Assembly: GCF_004375085.3 (NCBI RefSeq)
Contig: NZ_SNAQ03000024.1
Span: 1 to 64,000 of the forward strand
Length of the DNA: 64,000 nt
Source of the DNA: Lewinella sp. W8
Lineage (GTDB): Bacteria; Bacteroidota; Bacteroidia; Chitinophagales; Saprospiraceae
Direction of reading: 5' to 3'
Below the pieces are notes generated by a model. That model made no database searches and was not told the DNA's origin. It saw only the letters and a list, made by a program, of their open reading frames with translations. The position numbers and the translations under genes were made by a program. Below, in pieces: positions 45,968 to 55,308 of this stretch. Every line of letters starts with the position of its first letter. Positions within the stretch are counted from its first letter, which is position 1.

Positions 45968-48808
45968 TTACGGATTCAGCAGAATGGGCTCCCCGAAACC
46001 CAACGCTTTCGTGCGTTCCAGCTGGGTGGCGGCGTCTCCCACCACCAGCCAGATCATCTCGTTGGGGTTGGCGTATTGCTGGGCCAACTGGCTGATCCGC
46101 TGTTGACTCATGTCCCGGACAACGTCTGCGCGCTCGTTCAGGTAATTGGCCGAAAGACCGTACTGGCTCATGTCGCGTAGCATCCGCAGTTTGGCCCCCG
46201 CCGTCTCGAAGGCCCGGGCGTTCGATTTGAGGAGGAAGCTGCGGGTGGTCTCCAGGTCCTGCTCCGAGAAGGTCTCCGGATATTCTTCCAGAATTTCCCG
46301 GACGGCCGTCAGAGACTCCAGGGTTACGTTGGAACGCACTCCACTGGAGATGCTGAATTCTCCGGCATCCCGGGTCCCGGAAAAGCCCGAGCGGATACCG
46401 TAGGTGTACCCTTTGGATTCCCGCAGCTCCTGCATGAGGCGGCTGGCGAAGCCGCCGCCCCCCAGAATGTAATTCATCACCTGGGCGGGATAGTAATCAT
46501 TGTCCACGAAGGTGGGGCCGGGCCGTCCGATCCGCAACACCGACTGCTTGGCGTTCGGCACGTCGTAAAAATACACTTTGGCCTGGGCCGGCGGCTCGGG
46601 CAGGGGCCAGTCGGGGATGGCTACCGGCTTGGCTTCCCAACGGTTGATGAGCTCCGTCAGGGGTTCCATGACTGCTTCCTGGTCCAGCGCTCCCACTACG
46701 TGCAGGGTCGCCACCGAAGGGGAAAAGTACTGCCGGTAGTAAGCCCGCAGATCCTCTACGGTGATGGCCGCTACCGATTCAGGAGTGCCCAGCGTACTGT
46801 AGGCCCGGATGTTATCTTCTCCGTAAAGCAATTTGTCAAATTCCTGTCCGGCAATGGCGTTCGGGGAGGCCTGCTGCCGCTCCAGGCTGGAGAGGGTTTC
46901 GCTGCGGAGAAGTTCCAGCTCTTCCTTATCCCAGCGGGGTTCCAGCAGCATCTCCGTCACCAGCGCCATGGTCGCCGGGTAGTTTCTCGCCAGGGTGTTG
47001 CCCCGAATCGTGAGGGATTCCTTGCCCGCAAACAAATCGATGTCAGCGCCCAGCATTTCAATGGCCGCCTCGAGTTCCGCCGGGGTTTTATTGGCCGTTC
47101 CGCGCTCCATCAGCAGGGCCGTCAGGCGGGCCACGCCGGTTTTGTCCAGTTGCTCCAGTAGCTGTCCGCCCCGCAGCTGGATTTCAAAATCCACCAGGGG
47201 CACTTCCCGGTTTTCGATGCCGAAAATCCGCAGTCCGTTACTGGCTTCTTCTTCCCAAACCCCCGGTGGGGTAATGCTGATCTCGGCGCCGTAGGGTGGT
47301 TCCTGGGAACGGTCAAAGCTGGAGGGCGTCGGTTCGTATTCGGCCGCCAGACTGGCGTCAAAACTTTCCTCCGCTCCCTGCTCAATGGATTCCTCCACGA
47401 CTTCGGCTAACTGAGAATTTTCCAGGGCCAGCTCTTCCTGCCCCCGGGGCACAAAGCTGGTCGCCACGTAGGGCTTTCCCTTCAAATACTTTTCGTACAC
47501 CCGCACCACGTCTTCCGTAGTGACGCCGAGAATATTCTTGATGTCCTGCTCAACAAAGGCCGGATCCCCGGCAAAAATATTGTACTGCGCCAGGCTGAAT
47601 CCTTTTCCTAGTGCGCTCGACAGGCGATTGTAGAAGGCGGTTTCCTTTCCGCTCAGAATTCGTTGCAGGTCCCGCTCGCTGATCGGCTCGGCTTCAAAGC
47701 GCCGCATGGCGGTCTCGATGCCCACGAGGACGGAATCCAGGTCCTTGCCCGGAAAGGCCTGCACCTGCAGGGCCACGTCACCGGCCAACTCCGAATTTGA
47801 GCTGCCGCCAAATACGTTGGGGGCCAGGGCCAGGTCCTCCACCAGCACCTGGTTCATGGGGGCTCCCTTACCCACCGTGAGGTAGTCCATCAGCACCTCC
47901 AGGGCGTAGGCGTCGGGATGGTACAATTCCACACCGGGCCACGCCAGGGTCAACTGCGGCAGGCGGGCGAAGTTATCGGGATAGTATAACCGGACCGTTT
48001 CCGAGAGATTGCTGGGACGGGGTGCCATATCTTCCACTTCCTCGCCCGCCGGAATTTCGGCGAAGTACTTTTCCACCCATTCGCGGGCCTGGTCCGGATC
48101 GAAGTCGCCGGAGATGGACAGCGTCACGTTATTGGGGACGTACCAGCGGCGGAAGAACTCCTTGACGTCCGCCAGCGTCGCTTTATCCAGGTCCTCCAGG
48201 GAACCAATCACCTGCCAGTTGTAGGGATGGTCGCTGGGATACAGGTGCTTGTCGATCACGTAATTGTTATGGCCGTAGGGACGGTTATCCACGCCCTGCC
48301 GCTTTTCGTTTTTGACGACCTGTTTTTCCTTGGCGAGTACGGGCTCCGTTACCGTATTGATGAACCAGCCGAGTTTATCGGCTTCGGCCCAGATCATTTT
48401 CTCGAGCGCATTTTTGGGAACCGTCTGGAAGTAGTTGGTTCGATCACGGTTCGTACTGCCGTTGGCGCCGGAACCACCAATGCGGGCGCTCATGGCGTCC
48501 AGTCCGCCCTTCCCCAGGTTCTCGGACTCCAGAAAAAGCAGGTGTTCAAAGAGGTGGGCGAAGCCGGTTCGTTCTTCCTTTTCCCGGGCCGATCCCACGT
48601 GGGCCGTCAGGGTGACGGCCACCAGGGGGTCACTCTCGTCCACGTGCATGACCACCTCGAGTCCGTTGCCGAGGGTGAATTTTTCGAAGGGGATGGAAAG
48701 CTCCTGCGATGCCACCTCTGGGGAAGTACGGTCTTCGGTTGAACAGGAGGGCGCCAGCGCGCAGGTGCAAAGCAGCAGACAAAAGAGCCAGGTAGCAAAA
48801 GACTTCAT
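45968..48808 (-). CDS. M16 family zinc metallopeptidase (pitrilysin-like)
   Basis: 946 residues with a probable lipoprotein signal (Cys22 in APSCSTED). The inverted zinc motif is H85-LF-E88-H89 in GFAHLFEHLLF. The second half repeats the M16 fold without the motif, as in two-domain processing peptidase-like enzymes (FVDNDYYPAQVMNYILGGGG, SRLMQELRESKGYTYGI). It would degrade peptides in the periplasm. It is the last gene of a minus-strand run that starts with the patatin gene near 55 kb. A copy of the dispersed element (48749-48771) lies inside its signal-peptide codons. Confidence 0.92.
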   Translation of the reverse strand: MKSFATWLFCLLLCTCALAPSCSTEDRTSPEVASQELSIPFEKFTLGNGLEVVMHVDESDPLVAVTLTAHVGSAREKEERTGFAHLFEHLLFLESENLGKGGLDAMSARIGGSGANGSTNRDRTNYFQTVPKNALEKMIWAEADKLGWFINTVTEPVLAKEKQVVKNEKRQGVDNRPYGHNNYVIDKHLYPSDHPYNWQVIGSLEDLDKATLADVKEFFRRWYVPNNVTLSISGDFDPDQAREWVEKYFAEIPAGEEVEDMAPRPSNLSETVRLYYPDNFARLPQLTLAWPGVELYHPDAYALEVLMDYLTVGKGAPMNQVLVEDLALAPNVFGGSSNSELAGDVALQVQAFPGKDLDSVLVGIETAMRRFEAEPISERDLQRILSGKETAFYNRLSSALGKGFSLAQYNIFAGDPAFVEQDIKNILGVTTEDVVRVYEKYLKGKPYVATSFVPRGQEELALENSQLAEVVEESIEQGAEESFDASLAAEYEPTPSSFDRSQEPPYGAEISITPPGVWEEEASNGLRIFGIENREVPLVDFEIQLRGGQLLEQLDKTGVARLTALLMERGTANKTPAELEAAIEMLGADIDLFAGKESLTIRGNTLARNYPATMALVTEMLLEPRWDKEELELLRSETLSSLERQQASPNAIAGQEFDKLLYGEDNIRAYSTLGTPESVAAITVEDLRAYYRQYFSPSVATLHVVGALDQEAVMEPLTELINRWEAKPVAIPDWPLPEPPAQAKVYFYDVPNAKQSVLRIGRPGPTFVDNDYYPAQVMNYILGGGGFASRLMQELRESKGYTYGIRSGFSGTRDAGEFSISSGVRSNVTLESLTAVREILEEYPETFSEQDLETTRSFLLKSNARAFETAGAKLRMLRDMSQYGLSANYLNERADVVRDMSQQRISQLAQQYANPNEMIWLVVGDAATQLERTKALGFGEPILLNP

Positions 48809-48884
48809 GTTGGATTGGGGTTAAACACGGCAACACCGGACGTTCCGGGGCGGAAATATCTAAAAAAGCGGAGAATCGATCCTT

Positions 48885-49190
48885 CTATTCAATGTTAATG
48901 CCCTTCAGGACCAGGCGGCGCCACTCCGGGTGACGCTTAATGTAGGCCGCTACGAAGGGACAAAGGGGGATGAGGGTCCAGTCGTTCCGGTCGGCCTCCT
49001 CCAGGGCAGCCTTGATGATGGCCGATCCGATACCCTGTCCTTCCAGGGCCTTGGGCACCTCGGTGTGCGTCAGGTAAATCTTCCCGGGCACCTTGATGTA
49101 TTCGATTCTCGGCTTGTGTTCTCCGACGTGAAATTCGTAACGGCGTTCGGCTTCGTTATCGATCAGTTCGTAGTGGGGCTGGTCACTCAT
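48885..49190 (-). CDS. YjdJ-type GNAT acetyltransferase
   Basis: 101 residues from ATG 49190; the frame extends upstream but that part overlaps the permease gene. It matches the short GNAT group (IYLTHTEVPKALEGQGIGSA with the acetyl-CoA loop, then PLCPFVAAYIKRHPEW). Substrate unknown. It lies 25 bp after the ABC permease stop, within the minus-strand operon. Confidence 0.9.
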   Translation of the reverse strand: MSDQPHYELIDNEAERRYEFHVGEHKPRIEYIKVPGKIYLTHTEVPKALEGQGIGSAIIKAALEEADRNDWTLIPLCPFVAAYIKRHPEWRRLVLKGINIE

Positions 49191-49215
49191 GAAGATGGGG
49201 TTTGGCAAGGAAACG

Positions 49216-50901
49216 TCAGTCGGTGGTTTTGGGTTCCGTGAAGATTCTTTGCTCGCGCCGCATGAAGTTTGCCCACACCGCAACGCTGATCCAGAGGATT
49301 AGCGCTCCCGCCCAAACGCCCAATCCGTAGGGTAACATCCGTAGTCCGTAGTGGGCGAAGCCTAAAATGGTGGCGGATACGGAAACGACCAGAAAGGGAC
49401 CGAAGGTTTCAAACCCTCCGGCCTGCTTATTCTGCGAAAACGGCAGATGCTTATCGAGGTAATGAAAAATAAAGGTAAACAACAAATTAGCGCCGATGGC
49501 CAGGATGATGTCGGGGATATATTCTAGTCCGCCCACGATCAGTACCAGAACCGCAACGATGACCATGGTGGGGATAAAAAACATCCCCAGAACGGCCAGT
49601 AGGTGGCCGTAGGCAAAGGCCCCCGTTTCCTTATTGGCGGTGGCTATAAAAATCCAACTGGCCCGGTAATACTCACTGATTTTGGCCTGCCCCAGGGGGG
49701 TGATGATGACAATTGCCGTGAGATAGAGGGTCATCAGGATCTGGTTGGTGCTAAACACCAGTCCGTTGGGGTTGCTGCCGAAACTATCCCGGAAGAAAAT
49801 GATCCCCAGGAGAATGGGGAGAAAGACCATCGACGGATAGGTCTTTTGCTTGAAGGACATATCCCGAAGCATCACCCGCCAGGTAAAGCGGAAGGTAGTT
49901 CGTTCTACGCCCCGCCGGGTGAACCACCGGGAAATCGCTTCCCGGTACCAGGGGTTGTTCTCGTCGCTTACCGCACTACCCTGGCCCTTTGCGGCGTCTG
50001 CTTCGCCGGAGCCCGCCATGCGCAATTCGAGGAGCTTCTCGCCGTAGTTGGAACTCTGCCGGACGTAAAACCAGGCACCTGCACTTGCTGCAAAAATGGC
50101 CAAACCGGCCTGAGCCCAACTCAAAGTTGTGGCACCTCCTTCCACCAGAATGCTCCACCAACCGCCCAACCAGAAGCCGGGGAAGAGAAAGCCACTCCAC
50201 TCACCACTAACCCTGAAGTTTTCAATACCCTCAAAGGAATCCATAAACTGAGGGAGTTGGTAGAGGATGAAGAACAGGCCCGTGGCCAGCATCTGGAAGT
50301 AGCCGATGATTTTCTTCAGTTTCTGTGCCGGTACGCGTCGCAGGAGAATGAGGTAGAAGACCAGGGTGCCCGTCATGGTAATCACGACGGTTACCACCGC
50401 CAGAAAACAGAATACCAGCAATGGCCACGGGCCTACCCAAATCGCGAGATAAATACCCACCGGCACGGCAAAGCAAAGGGCAAACTTGGCGGTAAAAACC
50501 CCAATGTGGAGGATGCGGGAAAGGCTCAGGGTCACGTCGGTAATGGGACGGCTGAGCAGTACGTAGAGATCGCGGGCGTCGAAGAGGGTTTCGCTGAGCT
50601 CGGTGATGAGCAGCAAACCGATGTAGATCACCCAGAAGGAAAACACCAGACTGACCGCCGTTGCGTGGTGGTCCAATTTGACGAAGAACAGGATGGTGAA
50701 CGCGCCGAAGAGCGTCATGAAGAAAAAGACCAGTTTCTCCATTCCGGATTTCGGCTTCTGCTGTTGCCCCATGACGTAGCCGCCCCGGTCGTCCATCTTC
50801 AGTTTGGTGGCCAGAATGAGTCGGAGGGCTTTGGGATCAGCGCCAAAGGCTTGCCAGAGTGGGTTGGCCAGTCCCACCAGCCAGATCATCAACTTATTCA
50901 T
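49216..50901 (-). CDS. ABC exporter permease
   Basis: 561 residues from ATG 50901, which overlaps the ATPase stop by 8 bp and so is translationally coupled. About twelve hydrophobic segments are visible, arranged in two halves with a soluble middle part (about residues 285-340). It resembles the large gliding/ABC-2-type permeases of Bacteroidota without a recognised substrate. With the ATPase it forms one exporter. Confidence 0.85.
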   Translation of the reverse strand: MNKLMIWLVGLANPLWQAFGADPKALRLILATKLKMDDRGGYVMGQQQKPKSGMEKLVFFFMTLFGAFTILFFVKLDHHATAVSLVFSFWVIYIGLLLITELSETLFDARDLYVLLSRPITDVTLSLSRILHIGVFTAKFALCFAVPVGIYLAIWVGPWPLLVFCFLAVVTVVITMTGTLVFYLILLRRVPAQKLKKIIGYFQMLATGLFFILYQLPQFMDSFEGIENFRVSGEWSGFLFPGFWLGGWWSILVEGGATTLSWAQAGLAIFAASAGAWFYVRQSSNYGEKLLELRMAGSGEADAAKGQGSAVSDENNPWYREAISRWFTRRGVERTTFRFTWRVMLRDMSFKQKTYPSMVFLPILLGIIFFRDSFGSNPNGLVFSTNQILMTLYLTAIVIITPLGQAKISEYYRASWIFIATANKETGAFAYGHLLAVLGMFFIPTMVIVAVLVLIVGGLEYIPDIILAIGANLLFTFIFHYLDKHLPFSQNKQAGGFETFGPFLVVSVSATILGFAHYGLRMLPYGLGVWAGALILWISVAVWANFMRREQRIFTEPKTTD

Positions 50902-51661
50902 CGGCGGTAAAATCAAAGTCGCCCAGGGCCTCGGAAGTAGCGCCGGTCAGGGTAGCGAAAAGGTTTTCGAGGCTTCCCGACCGGGCCTGCCGGTTGATTT
51001 CCTCAAAGGTGCCGTTGGCGGCGATCTTACCGTTATTGAGCAGGATGATCCGGTCGCTGATTTTTTCCACGACTTCCATAATGTGGGAGCTGTAAAAAAT
51101 GGTTTTACCGCGTTCGGTGAGTCGCTGAAGCAGTTCTTTGACCCGGATCACGCTGTTGGCGTCCAGCCCCGCCAGCGGTTCATCCAGAAAGATGAGGTCG
51201 GGATCGTGCAGCAGTCCGCTGATCAGCAAAACCTTTTGCTTCATCCCCTTGGAGAAGGTGTCGATCCGTTGGTCCTTAGCGTAGCTTAACTGGAGGTATT
51301 CTTCCAGTCGTTTGGCGCGTTTCCGGGTGGTTTCCCATTCGAGGTCCTGCAGCCCGCCAACGAGCTCGTAAAACTCCAGTGGTGTGAGGACCTCATAAAT
51401 TTCGGCGGCTTCGGGGATGTAGCCAATCCGCTTTTTCACCTCCAGCGGCTCTTCCTTGACGTTATACCCCATCACGGTGACCTCGCCCCTGAACTGCCGG
51501 TCAAGTCCCGCCAAAATTCTGATGGTGGTGGATTTACCGGCCCCGTTGGGGCCGATGTAGCCGATGATCTGGCCGGCGGCAATTTCCAGATCGATGCCGT
51601 GAAGTACCTTCTTATTGAAGAAGGCTTTGTGCAGGTTTTTGATGCTGATGATCGAAGACAT
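50894..51661 (-). CDS. ABC transporter ATP-binding protein
   Basis: 255 residues. Walker A GPNGAGKST (37-45), Q-loop region YIPEAAEIYEVLT, degenerate signature FSKGMKQK in place of LSGGQ, Walker B LIFLDEPLAGLD, and switch His in FYSSHIMEVVEK. It powers the permease encoded just downstream. Substrate unknown; the family is the ABC-2 exporter type. Confidence 0.93.
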   Translation of the reverse strand: MSSIISIKNLHKAFFNKKVLHGIDLEIAAGQIIGYIGPNGAGKSTTIRILAGLDRQFRGEVTVMGYNVKEEPLEVKKRIGYIPEAAEIYEVLTPLEFYELVGGLQDLEWETTRKRAKRLEEYLQLSYAKDQRIDTFSKGMKQKVLLISGLLHDPDLIFLDEPLAGLDANSVIRVKELLQRLTERGKTIFYSSHIMEVVEKISDRIILLNNGKIAANGTFEEINRQARSGSLENLFATLTGATSEALGDFDFTADE

Positions 51662-51767
51662 GGAGGGGATTTAAGTGGAGACGGAAAGGTAATTTTTCTC
51701 CGAATAAAGGTCGATAATTTTTCGACCCGGGTTTGCCCCCGGTAGATCAAGGTGTTTTTCCCTATTC

Positions 51768-51935
51768 CTATTCCTCCTGGGCATTTGCCGTGGGATGCGT
51801 TGCAGAAGCGCCGACTCTTTTCCGAACCCAATCGGCCAGATAGGCCAGGGCCAAGAAACCAGCGGCCAAAAGCAGCAAAATCAGCAGGTCGCTGACCTTC
51901 AGGGCCATGCGGGAGAGTAACGGAGGATCAATCAT
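51768..51935 (-). CDS. 55-residue single-span membrane protein
   Basis: A short gene that standard length cut-offs miss. Its ATG overlaps the stop of the GH3 gene as ATGA, a hallmark of translational coupling. The protein is IDPPLLSRMALKVSD followed by one strong membrane helix (LLILLLLAAGFLALAYLADW, about residues 17-36), a basic stretch (VRKRVG) and a short polar tail ending AQEE. No family recognised. It sits between GH3 and the ABC ATPase, all on the minus strand. Confidence 0.6.
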   Translation of the reverse strand: MIDPPLLSRMALKVSDLLILLLLAAGFLALAYLADWVRKRVGASATHPTANAQEE

Positions 51936-53446
51936 ATTCTTTGCAGGATGTCTTCGAGATAGCGACGGTGGTTGGCCAGTCGGGGCACTTTATGTTGCCC
52001 ACCAAGCTTCCCGGCTTCCTTAAGCCAACGGCGAAAGAATCCTTCGGGGGCTACCGTCAGGTTGTGTCTCAGTATGGCGTAATCGTTACTGCGCTTGGCG
52101 GCATAATTGTAGTTCCGGTTGATGAGTGCCTGATCGAGGGCCCGGTTGAAGGCCTCCAGGTCTTCGGGCTCCCGTTCAAATTCAATGACCCAATGGTGCT
52201 GTCCCGCTTCCCGAAGCTGGATGTACACCGGCGCTACCGTGTATTCCCGGACGACGCTACCGGTTTTTTGGCAGGCTTCCAGCAGCGCGGCTTCCGCTTC
52301 CGAGCGGAGGAGGTCCTCACCGAAGGCGTTGATGAATTCCTGCGTCCGACCCAATATTTTAATCCGATAGGGATCCGTTTCGGTAAATTCGATCAGGTCG
52401 CCCATGGGGTAGCGATACAGTCCGGCAACCGTGGTGATGAGCATGACGTATACCGTGCCCTGCCGTACTTCGCTCAGGGGAATGGCTTCCATGTTACCAC
52501 GCTGGAAGTCTTCCCAGGCGATGAATTCGTAGTAGGTACCGTTGGAGAGCAGGAGCAGCATGGTCCGCAGGTCATCCCGGTCCTGGACCCCGAAGAAGCC
52601 CTCAGTGGCGTTGTATATTTCCTGGAATATGAAGTTGTCACTGGGGAAGAGTTCCCGGAACTGTTCGCGGTAAGGTTCGAAGTTGACCCCCCCGTGTTTG
52701 AAGACCCTGGCGCCCGGCCAAACGTCCAGCATATTCTTTCCACCGTGGATTTCGAGAATTCTGCGGTAGAGCGGCAGGTTCCAGGTAGGTACGCCACCAA
52801 GGACGGTTATACCCGGTTCCCGGGCGGCTAGCTGGGCGATCCGTTCAATCTTGCTTTCGTAATCCACCGCCGTAGCCAGGTCTACATCCGGGATATAAAA
52901 CGGACGCATGATGCGGGGGATAGACTGGATGATGATGGCGCTGATGTCTCCCTGGGGAAGTTGGGCGGTGGGATGCAGTCCCTTTTTTGCTCCGCCGATG
53001 AGGAGGTTTTTTGCGCTGAAGACCTGGATGTCTTCATCCTTATTGTAGAGACAGGCCAGACTTAGCCAACTGCCGTGCAAATGGATGTCGCTGATGGCCG
53101 TTTGGGTCAGGGGGAGGTACTTGGTTGCCCCCGTGGTGCCACTGGTGGTGGCGATCCACCTTGGATCTTCATCCGTCAGTACCCGCCCCTGTCCTTCCAG
53201 GACTTTATTGATGTAGGGACGATGATCCTCGTAGCTGCGGACGGGGATTTTACGGGAGAAGGCCTCCGGATCTTTGATCAACCCATAGAAGTCATGTTCC
53301 CGACCGAAAACCGTACTGCGATTGGTCCGGAGAATGTTGAGCAATACTTCCCGCTGTATGCCCAAGGGGTCTTCGTAATGCCTTTCCAACTCCCTTCGGT
53401 AACGGCCGATGTAGGAGCGAAAAAGTGAATTGACGACTTTAAGCAT
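51932..53446 (-). CDS. GH3 family adenylate-forming protein
   Basis: 504 residues from ATG 53446; a GTG at 53479 is less likely. The ATP-binding loop is ATTSGTTGATKYLPLT, and FQEIYNATEGFFGVQ plus the family C-terminal hinge are clear. Plant GH3 enzymes conjugate amino acids to hormones through an acyl-adenylate; bacterial homologues are abundant in Bacteroidota and their substrate is unknown. It is followed by the 55-residue membrane protein through an ATGA overlap and preceded by the peroxiredoxin-like gene. Confidence 0.92.
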   Translation of the reverse strand: MLKVVNSLFRSYIGRYRRELERHYEDPLGIQREVLLNILRTNRSTVFGREHDFYGLIKDPEAFSRKIPVRSYEDHRPYINKVLEGQGRVLTDEDPRWIATTSGTTGATKYLPLTQTAISDIHLHGSWLSLACLYNKDEDIQVFSAKNLLIGGAKKGLHPTAQLPQGDISAIIIQSIPRIMRPFYIPDVDLATAVDYESKIERIAQLAAREPGITVLGGVPTWNLPLYRRILEIHGGKNMLDVWPGARVFKHGGVNFEPYREQFRELFPSDNFIFQEIYNATEGFFGVQDRDDLRTMLLLLSNGTYYEFIAWEDFQRGNMEAIPLSEVRQGTVYVMLITTVAGLYRYPMGDLIEFTETDPYRIKILGRTQEFINAFGEDLLRSEAEAALLEACQKTGSVVREYTVAPVYIQLREAGQHHWVIEFEREPEDLEAFNRALDQALINRNYNYAAKRSNDYAILRHNLTVAPEGFFRRWLKEAGKLGGQHKVPRLANHRRYLEDILQRI

Positions 53447-53546
53447 GTAGATAGGTTTTCGGTTGGACAGCTTAATCACTAAGCATCCGACAACACTAAA
53501 ACCCCAAAATAAATAAGAAGGTTGGCAATCCGAAACCGATGGGACC

Positions 53547-54086
53547 TCAGGTCTTCACCTCGCAGCAAGAGGCCAGCAGGTCCACGTACTCTGGTCGTTC
53601 ACCGGCCAGTTTGTGGACAAACTGATTGCGGACCATGCCGTTAAGGATCACGAATACGCCCGGCATCTGAAAACCGTCGCCCAGTTCTTTCCCGATTCCG
53701 TGACCATCAATGACGCCAGCCTGGAAACCGCGAATCCAGGAATGAAGACCAAAGAGTTGTCTTGCGGTCCCCTTCGTCAGGCCAAAACCCTGGTAGAAAC
53801 GGCAGGGAGGATCCGCCACGTGGGCCACCCCCCGCAAATCGTATTTGGCAAAATATTTTTCGGCAATCTCCGGCGTAGACATGTGCACCAGAACGAGTTC
53901 TCCGCCGAGCTTATCGATCTCGTGTTTACGGCGGGATAGATCACTCAAAGCTTCCCGGCAAAAGGTACAGCCGAAATGACGGAGAAAAACCAGCAGTACC
54001 GGACGCTTCTTGCTAATGGCTTCGATCAGGCGTCCATCGTGAGTGCGCATTTGGTGGAGCGCGTCGGCGTAGTTAGGAGATGGCAT
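53547..54086 (-). CDS. Peroxiredoxin-like (AhpC/TSA_2, SelL-like) protein
   Basis: 179 residues from ATG 54086. Thioredoxin fold with a redox CxxC, C40-T-F-C43 in FLRHFGCTFCREAL, and the conserved stretch LVLVHMSTPEIAEKYF. It matches the PRXL2/SelL group, where some members carry selenocysteine in place of these cysteines. It probably reduces peroxides or disulfides. Another Cys pair (ASCCEVKT) sits at the C-terminus. It lies between patatin and GH3 in the same direction. Confidence 0.85.
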   Translation of the reverse strand: MPSPNYADALHQMRTHDGRLIEAISKKRPVLLVFLRHFGCTFCREALSDLSRRKHEIDKLGGELVLVHMSTPEIAEKYFAKYDLRGVAHVADPPCRFYQGFGLTKGTARQLFGLHSWIRGFQAGVIDGHGIGKELGDGFQMPGVFVILNGMVRNQFVHKLAGERPEYVDLLASCCEVKT

Positions 54087-54243
54087 AAGCAAGCGTTTGG
54101 TAAAGGTCAGAGCCCCAGGTTCTCAGAAGATAAATTGTATTGAGGACAACAAGTTTACCAAGTAGTTCGAAAATGAGTAACGATTGTTTTCGGCTTGAAT
54201 TCGTACTTGTCGGAGGCCAGACCATATTCGCCTGAACGAAGGG

Positions 54244-55044
54244 TCAGGCACGACCGATTTCTTCGAGTAGTTCCCGCTTCTGTTCGAGGGCCGTAAGGAT
54301 TTCGGGAATCCTGGCTTTCGTGGCGGTATAGCCCAGATCGTGGAGTTCCTGCAGGCGGGCCAGATTGAAGATATTGTAATCATTGATCCGGGGAGCCTCC
54401 ACCACGATGTCGCAAAGCTCAGCGGAGGGAACGGTATTGGCCATGATGGATAAGTCGAAACACCGCCAGACAATGTTAATGACCGAGCCCACGTCAGCCG
54501 GGGGTAAGTGATCGTAGGGCATGAGGTTGCTGCCGATGATGAAGTCGGCTTCATTGATCAATGGACTTACCGGCATATTTTTAATCACCCCACCATCTAC
54601 GTAGTGGACACCATTAATAATGACCGGCTTGAACACAAAGGGAATTGAACAGCTGGCGGCAAGGATATCGTGTAGAGGGCCTTCGTGGTGCAGCTCCAGC
54701 TGCCCGGTACTCAGATTGGTGATTCCGATGTGCAGCGGGTAGCGCAAATCCTTGAAGTCGTTATTCGGATGAAAAACCGCCAGCCTTTCCTTAAGGTAGT
54801 CTAGCTTCGTCAGCCCCGTGGTCGGAAAGCCCACCTTGATCAACTTCACCAGGGAGGAACGAAGCACCTGGGTCATCATTTCGTCCGGACTTAAACCCAG
54901 GCAATACATCGAAGCCACGATGGCCCCGGCACTGACGCCCACCAGACGATCAGGTACGATATTGGCCTCCAGCAAAGCCCGGATCAACCCGATGTGGGCT
55001 GCTCCCCTAACCCCCCCGCCAGAGAGGGTTAACCCTATTTTCAT
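54244..55044 (-). CDS. Patatin-like phospholipase, soluble
   Basis: 266 residues from ATG 55044 (a GTG seven codons upstream is possible). Oxyanion loop SGGGVRG, nucleophile Ser in GVSAGAIVAS, catalytic Asp in YVDGGVIKN. This is the short RssA/YchK-like patatin group that hydrolyses acyl esters of phospholipids. It is the first gene of the minus-strand run to M16. The 121 bp after the stop contain nothing convincing. Confidence 0.93.
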   Translation of the reverse strand: MKIGLTLSGGGVRGAAHIGLIRALLEANIVPDRLVGVSAGAIVASMYCLGLSPDEMMTQVLRSSLVKLIKVGFPTTGLTKLDYLKERLAVFHPNNDFKDLRYPLHIGITNLSTGQLELHHEGPLHDILAASCSIPFVFKPVIINGVHYVDGGVIKNMPVSPLINEADFIIGSNLMPYDHLPPADVGSVINIVWRCFDLSIMANTVPSAELCDIVVEAPRINDYNIFNLARLQELHDLGYTATKARIPEILTALEQKRELLEEIGRA

Positions 55045-55230
55045 CGTTTCATGGTCTTGACTCACGGAAAAAAGACAGCCAAGTGGTCCGGAAAGTTGAC
55101 CGACCCATTGCAGCAGCCTATTTACCGCTAACTTCCGAAGGGCTACCGTGAATCCCAGCGAGAGCAGTAGGCGAATATAAGGTAAACACGCCTGCCCCCT
55201 ACCCTGGTCAGCAGCAGTAAAACATTCTAT

Positions 55231-55246
55231 TACGAAATTTATCGTA
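55231..55246. promoter_or_regulatory. Operator-like dyad 1, TACGA-N6-TCGTA
   Basis: TACGAAATTTATCGTA has 5-bp arms and a 6-nt spacer. The same layout recurs at 55286-55301, 55 bp away. It lies upstream of the -33 box predicted for the BlaI-type gene and is a likely repressor site. Confidence 0.55.
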
Positions 55247-55253
55247 CGTTAAC

Positions 55254-55284
55254 TTGCGTATATACGAAATCCCCCGTACTTTAG
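55254..55284 (+). promoter_or_regulatory. Predicted promoter of the repressor-M56 operon
   Basis: TTG at 55254-55256, 20-nt spacing, then TACTTTAG at 55277-55284 (one mismatch to TAnnTTTG). The start would be near 55291, leaving an 18-nt leader. Palindrome CGTATATACG (55257-55266) sits between the two boxes. Confidence 0.5.
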
Positions 55285-55285
55285 C

Positions 55286-55301
55286 TACGAAAACAATCGT
55301 A
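55286..55301. promoter_or_regulatory. Operator-like dyad 2, TACGA-N6-TCGTA
   Basis: TACGAAAACAATCGTA has exactly the arms and spacer of dyad 1. It covers the predicted transcription start and ends 7 bp before the ATG of the BlaI-type gene, a position where a bound repressor would block initiation. Confidence 0.6.
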
Positions 55302-55308
55302 TCAAGCC

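Noticed and set aside
49603..50910. 435-codon frame antisense to the ABC permease
   Set aside because: The permease frame has clear membrane helices and coupling to the ATPase; the antisense product is disordered and charged.
54123..54554. 143-codon minus-strand frame overlapping the patatin gene
   Set aside because: Alternative frame of the patatin 3' half, Ser/Pro/Arg-rich; not a family.
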